In this document: positions 34,674 to 44,100 of the stretch, one piece after another
How positions within the stretch are numbered: position 1 is the stretch's first letter
Layout of the letters: each line of letters starts with the position of its first letter
DNA from: CAIVVT01 sp963838205
GTDB lineage: Bacteria; Acidobacteriota; Terriglobia; Bryobacterales; Bryobacteraceae
DNA: 64,000 nucleotides
Reading direction: 5' to 3'
Assembly: GCA_963838205.1 (NCBI GenBank)
Contig: CAWIQF010000016.1
Coordinates: 15,646-79,645, forward strand
Program-made: the position numbers and the translations under genes
Notes under the pieces: generated by a model
Seen by the model: the letters and a program-made list of their open reading frames with translations, nothing else
What the model was told of the DNA's origin: nothing
The model's database searches: none

Positions 34674-35804
34674 GTGCGAATCTCCCGTTTGTTCATTGTC
34701 ATCGCCGCCCTCACGCCCGCCACGTGCGCGACTAGGAGCCTTCTGATTGGCGATGCGGAACGCGGCCAGGCGTTGTTTCAGGGCCTCGGCTGCATTGTCT
34801 GCCACGGCGTGAATGGGGTCGGTGGCAAGAAGGCACCGGACCTTGCGCGGAACCGGGATCGAGGTTTCAGCCCTTACGACATGGCGGCCCTGATGTGGAA
34901 CCACGCCCCTGCAATGTGGGGCGCAATGGCGCGGCAAGGCGTGACCCCGCCAGTCCTGGATGAGCAGCAGGCCGCCGATCTGTTTGTTTTCTTCTACGCC
35001 GCAAGCTACTTCGAAACTCCTGGTGACCGCCGGCGCGGCAGACATCTATTCCTCGCCCGGCGCTGCGGGCAATGCCATGGCATTGACTCTCCCGTCCGCG
35101 CCGGCATCCGGCCGGTCGCCGAATGGGAATCACTCTCGGACCCGATCGCTCTCGCCCAACGGATGTGGAACCATTCCCACGACATGGCCAGCGCGCTCGA
35201 TCAGTCAAGATTCCCTTACCCACTGCTTTCCGCACAGGATCTGGCCGATCTCCTCGTCTGGCTGCGAAGCTCGCGTCATGAAGAGCGGTCCGCCGGATTC
35301 GCGCCGGCATCGCCGGAGACCGGTCAGACGCTGCTGATTGCCAAGGGGTGCGCCGGATGTCACCGCGGCGCGCTGACGCTAGAATCGCACGCCACCCGCT
35401 ATGGCCTCACCGACTTCGCCGCCTCCGTGTGGAACCACCCCTTCCGCACCGGGCAACACCAGCCGCCGCTCAGCCTGGAGGAGATGCGCCGCCTGGTTGG
35501 TTACCTCATCGCGACACAGTTTTTCGAGGAACGCGGCAATCCTGACCAAGGCCAGCGGGTCTTTGAAAAGAAACGCTGCGGCGTCTGCCATGACTATCCC
35601 GAGACTGGCGCGCCGGCCAGAACCATGATGGCGGGCCGCATGACCTCCTATGGCCTGGTCGCTGCCCTTTGGAAGCACGGACCAAGAATGCTAGGCCTGA
35701 TGCAGCGCTATAACGTCCCCTGGCCCCGCTTCGAAGGCCCCGAGATGGCGGACCTTTCCGCCTACCTTCACGGACTCGAGTTCAAACGGCGGCCATCTCC
35801 TTAA
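34674..35804 (+). CDS. Tetraheme c-type cytochrome, periplasmic
   Basis: The 376-residue product begins with a signal peptide (RISRLFIVIAALTPATCA) and contains four CxxCH heme-binding motifs: CIVCHGVNG, CGQCHG, CAGCHR and CGVCHD, each with a downstream Met-containing segment (for example MWNHAPAMWG, MWNHSHDMAS) that could give the sixth ligand. The spacing of ~90 residues suggests four repeats of a small mono-heme cytochrome c fold rather than a compact multiheme protein. The start is a GTG with a weak ribosome site. It should transfer electrons in the periplasm; no oxidase or dehydrogenase partner is adjacent. The gene lies 63 bp after the terminator of the previous one. Confidence 0.88.
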   Translation: MRISRLFIVIAALTPATCATRSLLIGDAERGQALFQGLGCIVCHGVNGVGGKKAPDLARNRDRGFSPYDMAALMWNHAPAMWGAMARQGVTPPVLDEQQAADLFVFFYAASYFETPGDRRRGRHLFLARRCGQCHGIDSPVRAGIRPVAEWESLSDPIALAQRMWNHSHDMASALDQSRFPYPLLSAQDLADLLVWLRSSRHEERSAGFAPASPETGQTLLIAKGCAGCHRGALTLESHATRYGLTDFAASVWNHPFRTGQHQPPLSLEEMRRLVGYLIATQFFEERGNPDQGQRVFEKKRCGVCHDYPETGAPARTMMAGRMTSYGLVAALWKHGPRMLGLMQRYNVPWPRFEGPEMADLSAYLHGLEFKRRPSP

Positions 35805-36299
35805 TGTCAATACCGTCCATTGCCCACAACGGGCGGCCTCAGAACCCTGCCACCGCCCGCTCTGGGCAAACTGCGCCGGCTCTCATTTTGCACTTCGTGT
35901 GCATCTCGTTGGGAGCCTGCCGCGCCTCGTCAGAGGCCGACCTTCTCATTCCATCTCATAAACTGTGCCAATGGTTGGTAAACGTTAGTGCTGTATCGGG
36001 AGCGGCCCGGCGCGATTATCTCTCGGGGATGGGCGAGCTTGGATCGTCGGGGCGCTTTCGATACAGCCGTTTGAAGGAAGCCGTCTTGGAACGGTGCGGC
36101 TATGGGGTTTGAATGGCGGGCGTGAGCTTGGAGCGGAGTGGGAGCGGCGGTCGGCGGATGGGATTCGGGCTGTGAGCCCGCGGGCCGAGAGATCGATGCG
36201 GGAGGGTCGAGTTGCGGTGGGCATGCGGGGACGCGGCGTAGGCGCACGCCTGGCGGTGATGCGCTGGCTGGTGAGTTATAGAGGTTGAGAAAGATCGGG
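35805..36299. other. Intergenic, left flank of the IS91-like element
   Basis: No gene is seen. This 495-bp stretch lies 3' of the transposase gene, so the replication-origin end (oriIS) of the IS91-like element should be here, but I could not place it. GC-rich hairpin-forming sequence occurs around 36000-36060. Confidence 0.4.
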
Positions 36300-37457
36300 T
36301 CATGGCCGTCCGGGATGGAGGGTGGGAGGCGAGCGGAGGAGAGTTTGCGCCGGGGTGAGACGTTCGATCAGCGCCATCGGGCCGCCGCAATGCGGGCACG
36401 TCCACAGGGGACCGATGGCGTCCGGGGATGGCGCATCCGGTGTTGGAGCGGCGGCCAGCAGTTGGCAGCACAGGGGCAGCAGGCTGCGGCGCCGCCGATG
36501 AGCAAAGATGCCGAAGTGCCGGATGCGCACGAAGCCGGGTGGCAGCAGGTGCAGCAGAAAGCGCCGCAGGAACTCCTCGACGGGCAGAGTCATCCGGCGC
36601 TGCTTGTTGTTATGGGCCGAATCGCGCCAGCGGAAAGTCACGCTGTTGTCGGCCAGTGACACGAGCCGGTGATTGGAGATGGCCACGCGGTGGGTGTAGC
36701 AGCCGAGATAATGCAGCGCATGTTCGGCGCCGCCGAAGGGTCGTTTGGAATAGACGACCCAGTCGGTGCGGAACAGAGTACGGATCATGGCCGCAAACGC
36801 CTTGGGCGCGGCGAGTGGAGCGAGGGCGCCGTGGAAGCCGAGTTTTCCATGCGCGTGCAGCCTGCGCAGGCCCGCGACAAACTTGCCTCGGAAGACGCGG
36901 CTGAGCACTTTCACCGGCAGGAAGAAGCCCTGCCGGGCGGCAATCCAGCGACTGTGATCGGCACTCAGTCCGCCGGCTGGAACCACACAGTGAACATGGG
37001 GATGGTGCAGCAGTTGCTGATTCCAGGTGTGCAGGACGCTGAAGAATCCGATCTCCGCGCCCAGGTGATTGGGGTCGCGCGCGACCGCGAGCAGGGTCTC
37101 GGCGCTGGCGCGAAACAGAAGACCGTAGATCGCGCGTTTGTTCTGCAGCGCCAGCGGCGCGAGTGGACGGGGCAGAGTGAAAACGACATGCGCGTAGCGG
37201 GTCGGAAGCAACTCGCGACGGCGCGCCTCGAGCCAGCGGTCGCGCGCATTGGTCTGGCACTTGGGGCAGTGCCGGTTGCGGCAGGAATTGTAGGAGATGG
37301 CTTGGTATCCGCACCGCGAACAGGCGTCCACATGGGCGCCGAGCAGAGGCGTGCGGCAGCGCAGGATGGCGGTGAGCACTTTGACGTGCAGCCAGCTCAG
37401 CCATCCGCGGCTGCGATCGAAGAACCGTGTCCCCGCGGCGCGGATCACATCGGCCAC
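36300..37457 (-). CDS. IS91-family (HUH, rolling-circle) transposase
   Basis: The 385-residue product has the IS91 layout: an N-terminal zinc-finger region (CRTPLLGAHVDACSRCGY followed by CRNRHCPKCQ), the HUH motif in HHPHVHCVVPAGGLS (His-x-His), and C-terminal residues around LGCYTHRVAISNHRL, where the family carries its catalytic Tyr. A second CxxC pair (TCPHCGG) stands near the end. It would nick one strand and move the element by rolling-circle replication. Length is normal for the family (~380-400). It lies 21 bp downstream of the recombinase gene, so the two are co-transcribed. Confidence 0.93.
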   Translation of the reverse strand: MADVIRAAGTRFFDRSRGWLSWLHVKVLTAILRCRTPLLGAHVDACSRCGYQAISYNSCRNRHCPKCQTNARDRWLEARRRELLPTRYAHVVFTLPRPLAPLALQNKRAIYGLLFRASAETLLAVARDPNHLGAEIGFFSVLHTWNQQLLHHPHVHCVVPAGGLSADHSRWIAARQGFFLPVKVLSRVFRGKFVAGLRRLHAHGKLGFHGALAPLAAPKAFAAMIRTLFRTDWVVYSKRPFGGAEHALHYLGCYTHRVAISNHRLVSLADNSVTFRWRDSAHNNKQRRMTLPVEEFLRRFLLHLLPPGFVRIRHFGIFAHRRRRSLLPLCCQLLAAAPTPDAPSPDAIGPLWTCPHCGGPMALIERLTPAQTLLRSPPTLHPGRP

Positions 37458-37478
37458 CTCGACCGGTGGCCGCGGCAG

Positions 37479-38363
37479 CTACTTCGTCTGCGGCCCGTTG
37501 GCGGGCTGGTCGAACAGCGGGAGCGAGTCCAGCGGACTGGCCGTGGCATGCAAATGCCGGCTCGACAGATGGAGATAAATGGAGGTCTCTTTCAGGTCGC
37601 GATGGCCCAGCAGAAGCTGGATGGTGCGGAGATCGGCGCCGGCCTCGAGCAGATGCGTGGCAAAGCAATGCCGCAGCGTGTGCGGGTGGAGTTGCTTGCC
37701 GAGGCCGGCCCGTTTGGCGGCTTCGCGGCAGGCATGCCACACGACCTTCGGATCGATGGGCCGGTCGGCGCTGTGATAGGTGCCGCCGGGGAACAGCCAG
37801 GTGGCCGGCTTCTGGCGCAGGCTGCGGTAATGCTGCCGCAGCACGCCGAGCAGCTTCGGGCTGAGCATCACGTCGCGGTCCTGGCGCCCCTTGCCGCCCT
37901 GGACGCGAATCACCATGCGTTGGCTGTCGATGTCGCTGAGTTTCAAATTCGCCAGTTCAGCGCGCCGCAGGCCGGTGGCATACAGCGTCATCAGGATGGT
38001 CCGATGAAACGGCGTCAGCGCGCATTCGAGCAGGCGGGCGACTTCTTCCCGGCTCAGGATCATCGGCAGTTGGTGGGGCTTCCTGGGGTACGGTGTCTCC
38101 TCTACGCTCCAGTTCCGCTTCAATGCCTTGTTGAAGAAGAAGCGCAGAGCGCCGACCCGTTGATTGACGGAGTTGGCGCTGAGATGCCGTTCCCGGAACA
38201 GATACGCCTGGTATTCGCGGATGTGCTCCGGGCGGAGTTCTTCAGCGGGCCGATTGAAATGCCGGCTCAGATCCTCAACCGCGCGCAGGTAGGAACGCGT
38301 GGTAGTCTGCGAGTAATTCCGCCGCTCGAGTTCCTCGAGCAGCAACGTTTGTGAATGGGTCAC
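37479..38363 (-). CDS. Tyrosine recombinase/integrase of the IS91-like element
   Basis: The 294-residue product has a SAM-like N-terminal core-binding domain (YSQTTTRSYLRAVEDLSRHF, HLSANSVNQRVGALRFFF) and a catalytic domain with Arg in YATGLRRAELANL, Lys in VQGGKGRQDRDV, the His-x-x-Arg box HTLRHCFATHLLEAGAD, GHRDLKETSIY with the second His, and the nucleophilic Tyr in SIYLHL. A GTG at 38363 with AAGGAG six bases upstream is the start. Both signals lie inside a palindrome (38359-38380). Its role next to an IS91 transposase is not settled; it may resolve or integrate circular intermediates. Confidence 0.93.
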   Translation of the reverse strand: MTHSQTLLLEELERRNYSQTTTRSYLRAVEDLSRHFNRPAEELRPEHIREYQAYLFRERHLSANSVNQRVGALRFFFNKALKRNWSVEETPYPRKPHQLPMILSREEVARLLECALTPFHRTILMTLYATGLRRAELANLKLSDIDSQRMVIRVQGGKGRQDRDVMLSPKLLGVLRQHYRSLRQKPATWLFPGGTYHSADRPIDPKVVWHACREAAKRAGLGKQLHPHTLRHCFATHLLEAGADLRTIQLLLGHRDLKETSIYLHLSSRHLHATASPLDSLPLFDQPANGPQTK

Positions 38364-38380
38364 AAGCTTCTCCTTGTGAC
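38359..38380 (-). promoter_or_regulatory. Perfect 8-bp stem-loop covering the recombinase ribosome site and start codon
   Basis: On the minus strand GTCACAAG, a six-base loop GAGAAG, then CTTGTGAC. AAGGAG spans the 5' arm and the loop, and the GTG start lies in the 3' arm. In mRNA the hairpin would hide the translation signals; as DNA it could also be part of the element end. Confidence 0.7.
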
Positions 38381-38530
38381 CCGAACATATCCCCTGCCAC
38401 GACCAACCCGTCAGCCATCAGCACGCGCAGCGTCTGCCGCCCAGGCTTAGTTCAAACGGCGTTACCGGAGACTGGCCCGATCCGCCGGGTTCACTCCCGC
38501 TATCGGGCAGCCCGTGGCGAAGGGGTCGGC

Positions 38531-38826
38531 CTGCACCGTTTGCGTTTGCCGTGCGTTTCACCGTCAGGCGCACCGCGATTTCACCCTGAAAACACCGTAT
38601 TTCACCGTGATTTGACCGTGCAAACACGATATTTCTCGCGCAACTTGCGTCACGGTGGATCCGCTGCAATATAAAGACTTATTCGAATTCCACCGTGTAT
38701 TTCACCGTGTAATTGGCGCAGCGTCATTTTTCACGGTGGATCTATTGCAATCAAAGGAGTTAGACGATTTTCACAGTGCCAAACACCGTGTCAACCGTGT
38801 ATCTAGCGTGTTCTAAAGGACTTAGC
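38531..38826. repeat. Degenerate repeat array 2, inverted relative to array 1
   Basis: TTCTAAAGGACTTAGC at 38811-38826 is the exact reverse complement of the core in array 1 (for example 1011-1026), and TATCTAGCGTG beside it matches the neighbouring AGATAC part. Weaker copies of the core follow at about 38750-38766 and 38671-38686. Between them the heptamer CACCGTG (or CACGGTG) recurs, often as TTTCACCGTG, much as in the CACGGTG tandem of array 1. No coding frame. The region 38381-39086 contains nothing else I recognise. Confidence 0.8.
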
Positions 38827-39086
38827 GAGAATTTCAGCGCGCTTCAAAGAACGATGGAATCTCAGTGTTCTGGCGCTGACCTGGCAAAAGGCGAAAGGGT
38901 CGGCGAAAGGGCGAATTTCGGCGCCCGAGCGTGTCTCAGGGAAGGGGGTGCAGTGCAACCTGACCGATTCGTGACCCGTTCGTCCGTTCGTGCTTCACGC
39001 CGCACTTTCATGGACTCGAATCCTGTCATGCATGCGCGGGCATTACGAATGTCCAGATGAGCGGCTCAACCTCGGCAACCGTGCCC

Positions 39087-40436
39087 TTACGCCACGTATG
39101 GCTGGGCAAGCAACTTGTCCTTGCCGATTCCATTCTTAGCCGCCAGTTTCTTAAGACCCCTGGCGCCCATCCATGAGTACAGCCAACGCCACAGAGCAAA
39201 AGGAATGAAGTTCTTCGCGATCATCCTTACCGCCTCGGCTGGTACTGGCAGTCCTTCGGCTAGGGCCGCGGCGGTCATCTCCAAGGCCGCGATCACATGC
39301 TGGACGGGCGGACCAGAGCGTTTTGCCCCCGTGAGCGGCTGGCCGCCAATCGCCCCTCCTCCGCCTAAAGCAAGACCACCAGCCCACATGAAGCCGCCTT
39401 GAGCAGCGAACTCGCGGCATATGGCCAACGCCACCGAATTCTGGTGCGTCTCGGGAAAACCGCTGTTTACAATCCCCACCAGTCGCTGCTGGGACGACTC
39501 GCGACCGGCCCGCCGATGGGCTTCAATTACTGCCAGGGCCTTGGTGACGAGATAGGGCAACGCATCGACGTAAAGGGGAAAGACCAGAAGGATCAGCCCG
39601 GCGCGTTGCAGCGACGAAAGGAGTTCGCCCTCGCCCTCGGGCCGATTCAGTCTGGCCCGAAGCGTCAGCGATTCGGTCTCCCAACCGCGCTCGTTGAGGC
39701 GATCCAAGAGGTAGCTTCCCAACACGCCCGACGTGCTGGGCTCTTTGGTCTTCGGGCTGCCCACAATGAGCAACGCTCGTCGCGCGCCGACCGGTCCAAC
39801 GGCCGCGTCTGGCACGACCGGTGCGGGCATTAGCGACGCGACCGCATCGCCGAAGGGCAATGCGTCGGACCTGGTCAGGAGCGATTCGAAACGCCCCCGC
39901 AGCGCCTCGGTGCTATCCGTGACTAGCACCACCTCCGCTGCAAAGCTTTGGGGATGCAAATTGATCGCGTTGCGTCCAGCGAGGATTTTGAAGATATGGG
40001 CCTCATTCGGATTCGGATGGCGCTGGACTCCCACCATCGTGAACCGTGGCCGACGCGCATAGCGCGGCGGGTGGTGAACCTCTCCGTGATCTATGTAGAA
40101 GAAAGGGGAAGCGAGTTGAATGAACCGGTCTACCATTTTCTTCAGCTCCGGCGAGTAACCTCCGAAAGTCACGGGTGTGAAAAGGACCGTCACATCACTC
40201 CGGATAATCGCTTTGGCGATCTCGCGACCTGCATCCGCTTCCACACATATGCCAGGGGTCTTGACCCAGCAATCAAAGCAACCGAGGCAGTGGGCCAGTT
40301 TCATTTCGCGCAGGGGCAAGGTCTCGACTTGACCGCCGTCTGCTTTGAGCACATGAGACAGCACGTCAAGAATTGGCGTCAGGTCCTTATCTCCAGATCC
40401 GGCGCCATCGAGAATTACGACGTTTTTCCCCGGCAT
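39087..40436 (-). CDS. Flavodoxin-like protein with two NADPH-dependent FMN reductase-type domains
   Basis: The 449-residue product holds two flavodoxin-fold units. The first (~1-200) has NVVILDGAGSGDKDLTPI, the Cys cluster CLGCFDCWVKTPGIC resembling that of iron-sulfur flavoproteins of the NAD(P)H-dependent reductase family, and VTVLFTPVTFGGYSPELKKM. The second (~220-400) starts RRALLIVGSPKTKEPSTSGV, an FMN phosphate-loop type sequence, with LILLVFPLYVDALPYL and VGIVNSGFPE. It ends in a basic C-terminus after a hydrophobic stretch (FIPFALWRWLYSWMGA) that could touch the membrane. It probably reduces an unknown acceptor, using FMN and perhaps an Fe-S cluster. Tandem fusion is unusual. No operon partner. 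Confidence 0.75.
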   Translation of the reverse strand: MPGKNVVILDGAGSGDKDLTPILDVLSHVLKADGGQVETLPLREMKLAHCLGCFDCWVKTPGICVEADAGREIAKAIIRSDVTVLFTPVTFGGYSPELKKMVDRFIQLASPFFYIDHGEVHHPPRYARRPRFTMVGVQRHPNPNEAHIFKILAGRNAINLHPQSFAAEVVLVTDSTEALRGRFESLLTRSDALPFGDAVASLMPAPVVPDAAVGPVGARRALLIVGSPKTKEPSTSGVLGSYLLDRLNERGWETESLTLRARLNRPEGEGELLSSLQRAGLILLVFPLYVDALPYLVTKALAVIEAHRRAGRESSQQRLVGIVNSGFPETHQNSVALAICREFAAQGGFMWAGGLALGGGGAIGGQPLTGAKRSGPPVQHVIAALEMTAAALAEGLPVPAEAVRMIAKNFIPFALWRWLYSWMGARGLKKLAAKNGIGKDKLLAQPYVA

Positions 40437-41167
40437 GCAGCTCCCTCTGCGCGCGAATGCTACAGCACCATCCGCGCCAGCGAACAGTTTACACCCGCTT
40501 ACCCGCTTGCCTTGGTCGAAAGACGAGGATTGAATGGCCGCACCACACTTTTAAAACGGAAGAGCTTGGGCAGGCAACGGAGATCTACCGATATCACGAC
40601 ACAACGGGCGTCCATCTGGGGGCATAGCTCCGACCTCGCCCCGCGACCCGAATGACGTTCAACTTCTTCGAACGCTGATTGTGGACCCTGAGGCTGGTGG
40701 GCACTTGTGCGGTACGCTCGCCAGACGAGGTCAGTCAAGCCTCCGCGCCCGTTCACTGATTCTGAGGTCAGCTTTGCGTCCGCGGGCGGCAGCGCCGGGC
40801 TCCTGGTTGCCGCGGTGATCGAGAATTCACAATCCCGCCATCCAGTTGTTTCATTCGTAGCCGATGCTTGGATCCAAGTGTTAGGGATCTTGCTCCAGTG
40901 ATGGAATCCGGATATGCCCAGATAGCAAGCTTTTTTCGCCCGGCATTCGCCGGGTGCATGCAGAGCTTCAGCCTGCGTTGGAACTTCCATCGGATTCTCT
41001 TCCCCCCGGGTCCCTTGCACGACAGGGCGTGGATTTGGTCCTGGTTCGACCTGTTCCGGCCGTCGATATTAAACCTTAAGTGGCTGATCTTTCAAGTTGA
41101 ATAGCAGTCCTGAACACCGGCGCCACAGCGCCGCACCGATGATTCAAATGTTAAGGAGTAACTGGCA
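40437..41167. other. Intergenic, upstream of a TonB receptor gene
   Basis: No gene could be supported in these 730 bp. A GC hairpin (CCCGGC...GCCGGG) lies near 40940-40955, but the T tract is on the wrong side for a terminator. The promoter for the receptor gene is expected in the AT-richer part around 41065-41110. Confidence 0.4.
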
Positions 41168-44100
41168 GTGGAAAGAGCGCAATGCAAGTGGTTCCCACCG
41201 ATTCTGCTGACTATCGGCAGCATCCTTCTTTACACGTCCGGGCTACACGCCCAATCGACCTTCGGCACCATCTCTGGCGTCGTGACGGACCCGAGTTCCG
41301 CAGTAGTCGCCAGCGCCGTAGTTCAGGCGACCGAAACGAATACTCATAGTGTTCGGTCCATTGATACAAGCCAGGCCGGTTTGTATAGCTTTCAGAACCT
41401 TGCGCCCGGCAATTACACCATTTCGGTAAGCGCGCCGGGCTTCGCCAAAGCCGAACGGAAAGACATCACCTTGCTGGCTCGAGAAGAGCTGCCCATCGAC
41501 TTCAAGCTGGAACTGGCCAGCGCCGCCGCGACCACGGTCGAAGTAGTCGGGACTCCGGTGATCGCCACTGAGTTGACAAAATCGGAATCCGTATCGGGCG
41601 ATGCCATCAATTCACTTGCCCTGAATTTCCGCGCCACCTCCAGCCCCAGCCCGATCACGGTCGCCCCGCTCTTCGCCGGCGTTTCGACCGACAGCGGCGG
41701 GAATATTACGATTGCCGGGCAGTTGCCGACCGCGACCTCCTACTCGCTGGACGGCATCTCGACTCAAGTGGTGCGCTACGGCGGCCCGAACAAAGATCTG
41801 TTTCCTTCGGTGGAAGGCATTGCCGAGTTCAAAATCAACACCGCCTCCAACAGCGCTGAGTTTGCACAGCCCTCCGATTTGACCATCATCAGCCGGAACG
41901 GCACCAACGATTTCCACGGTGGCGGCTTCTGGTACTTCCAGCGCAAGGATTTCAATTCGGCCGATCCGATCAGCGGCATCATCCCCACGGGAGACGCGGA
42001 TACCTTTGGAACTTCGCTCGGCGGCCCGATCTTGATTCCGAAGGTTTACGACGGCAAGAACAAGACATTCTTCTACTTCGACTATGAAGGCGTCCGGCTG
42101 AGCACGAACTCGCTGATTGACACTAATACGGCTCCGAACCAATGGCGCACAGGCGACCTGAGCGGCGCGGGAACGCAGGTCTACAACCTCAATACGAAAA
42201 CGCCGATCGCCGGAAACATCATCCCCGGAGCCAACATCAATTCAGTATCTGCCGGAATCATTCCTCTGTTCTTCCCGACGCCGACCAACAGCGAAGCGGC
42301 ATTAACCTCTCCCAACCTCGTCACGAGCTTCCCCGGTACTTACAATGTCAACGGTTTTGACGGCCGCCTGGATCAGAACATTGGCTCCAATCAGCGCCTG
42401 TGGGGCCGCGTTACACAGAAAACGATTGCCGCGGTTGGCACGGATGCCGCCTTGGGAGCGGGAGGCGCCGGCGATACGACTTATAACCCCTTGATGGGCG
42501 CATTTTCGACGGGCTCCGACCTACTGAACGTGGCCATCTCCTACAACCTGATCATTAAGCCCAATCTGATTAACGAGGCGCGCTTTGGCTACACGCGCGC
42601 CAATTACAACTTCAGCTACCCACAAGCTTTGCAGGGCGACTCCATTGTCAAAACTCTGGGTATCGAGGGACTGCCCGGATCACCCAAGAACGGGCTGGGC
42701 GGCGTGCCTGTCTTCTACATCGGGGATCTCCTCGGCGGCCAGACCAACCCTTACGGTCACCCCCGCATCAATAAGAACACCACCATCGAGATTGGCGACA
42801 ACTTATCGTGGGTCTTCGGTAAGCACACCATGAAATTCGGTGCTGACTTCCGCCGGTTGAGTTATGAGGACAATATCACATTCAATCTGGGCGACGAATA
42901 CGGCGACTACCTCTACGGCGGAAGCGATCCCCAGGGATGGACAACGTTTCTGCTGGGACGGATTGACGATGCAGTTCAGGCGCAGAATGGGCCGGACGGC
43001 AAACCCTTCGGATACCACTATGGCGGCTTCGCGCAGGACGAGTGGCGGATCCATCCCAACTTGACGCTGACGGCTGGCCTACGCTATGAGGTCAATACTC
43101 CCTTCAACGACGCGACCCACCAGTTAGGTCAGTTCGATACATCATATCCAGGCGGCCGCTTAATCATCCAAAACGAAGAGACTAATCTCGTCAATCCGCT
43201 GTGGAAGGTTGCTGTTGGGAATACGCCATTTATCACCGCCAGCCAGGCCGGGCTTCCGGATACGCTGCGTTGGACCGATTGGACCAACATTCAGCCGCGG
43301 CTGGGCCTGGCGTGGAGCGATGGGAAGACCTCCATACGCGCATCCTCCGGTTTTTATTCGGTGCCGGTGCTCGGCGCGGTTCTCTACTCGCTGCTCGGCG
43401 TCAACACCAGCTACTACGCCGACTACGGAACCACTTCTTTTCCCAACGCGTTTCCGACGGGAGTCGGGAGTGCCGCCGCCTACCCTGGTTACCGGCGAGC
43501 CAATCAGGAGAACCTCAAGGACCCGCGTGTTATCCAGTGGAATTTCTCCATTGATCGCGCGCTCGGTTGGAAGACTGTTGCGCGCGCCAGTTACACCGGA
43601 TCGCACACTTACGACCTGATCTATAGCCCGGATCTGAATCAACTCGCGCCTAACACGTCTGGATACGCTGTGCTGACTGCCACCCCCGCTCTTCGCCAGG
43701 AGTACCTGAAGTATCCCAATTTCCGGGAAGTGCTGACGCGGGCCAACGGCCCCAGCGACAAGTACGAAGCGGTGACCTTCGAGCTGAATCGCCGGTTCTC
43801 AAATGACCTGATTTTCAATAACCATTACACTTATACGAAGAACACCACCAATGCGCTGGGTGTGGCCCCTAATTCGGCGATTCCCACCGGCGGTCAGGGT
43901 GACAACGGCGATAACGTAAACAACCTGTACAACATCGCCGCCGATTACGGGAACGCTTACTACGACAGGACAAACCGCTTTGTGAGCACGTTCGTATACG
44001 ACCTGCCGATCGGCCGCGGCAAGAAGTACCTCGGTAACATCGGCCGCGGTGCCAACCTCGTAGCCGGAGGATGGCGTGTCACGGGCTCTACCTTGGCGCA

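Larger units (their letters stand above)
36300..38380 (-). mobile_element. IS91-like element: tyrosine recombinase plus IS91-family transposase
   Basis: Two minus-strand genes 21 bp apart encode a tyrosine recombinase and then an IS91-family HUH transposase, a pairing known in a subset of IS91-type elements. The limits given are those of the coding part plus the palindrome before the recombinase. True ends (terIS near 38380-38400, oriIS left of 36300) were not resolved. Both genes look intact. Confidence 0.75.

Noticed and set aside
36669..38354. 561-codon plus-strand frame over the IS91-like element
   Set aside because: Shadow of the transposase and recombinase genes on the minus strand.
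40937..40957. Terminator hairpin CCCGGC...GCCGGG
   Set aside because: The T run precedes rather than follows the stem, so it fits neither strand as a Rho-independent terminator.
40499..41020. 173-codon minus-strand frame upstream of the TonB receptor
   Set aside because: No motif, mixed composition and no ribosome site; insufficient support for a gene.
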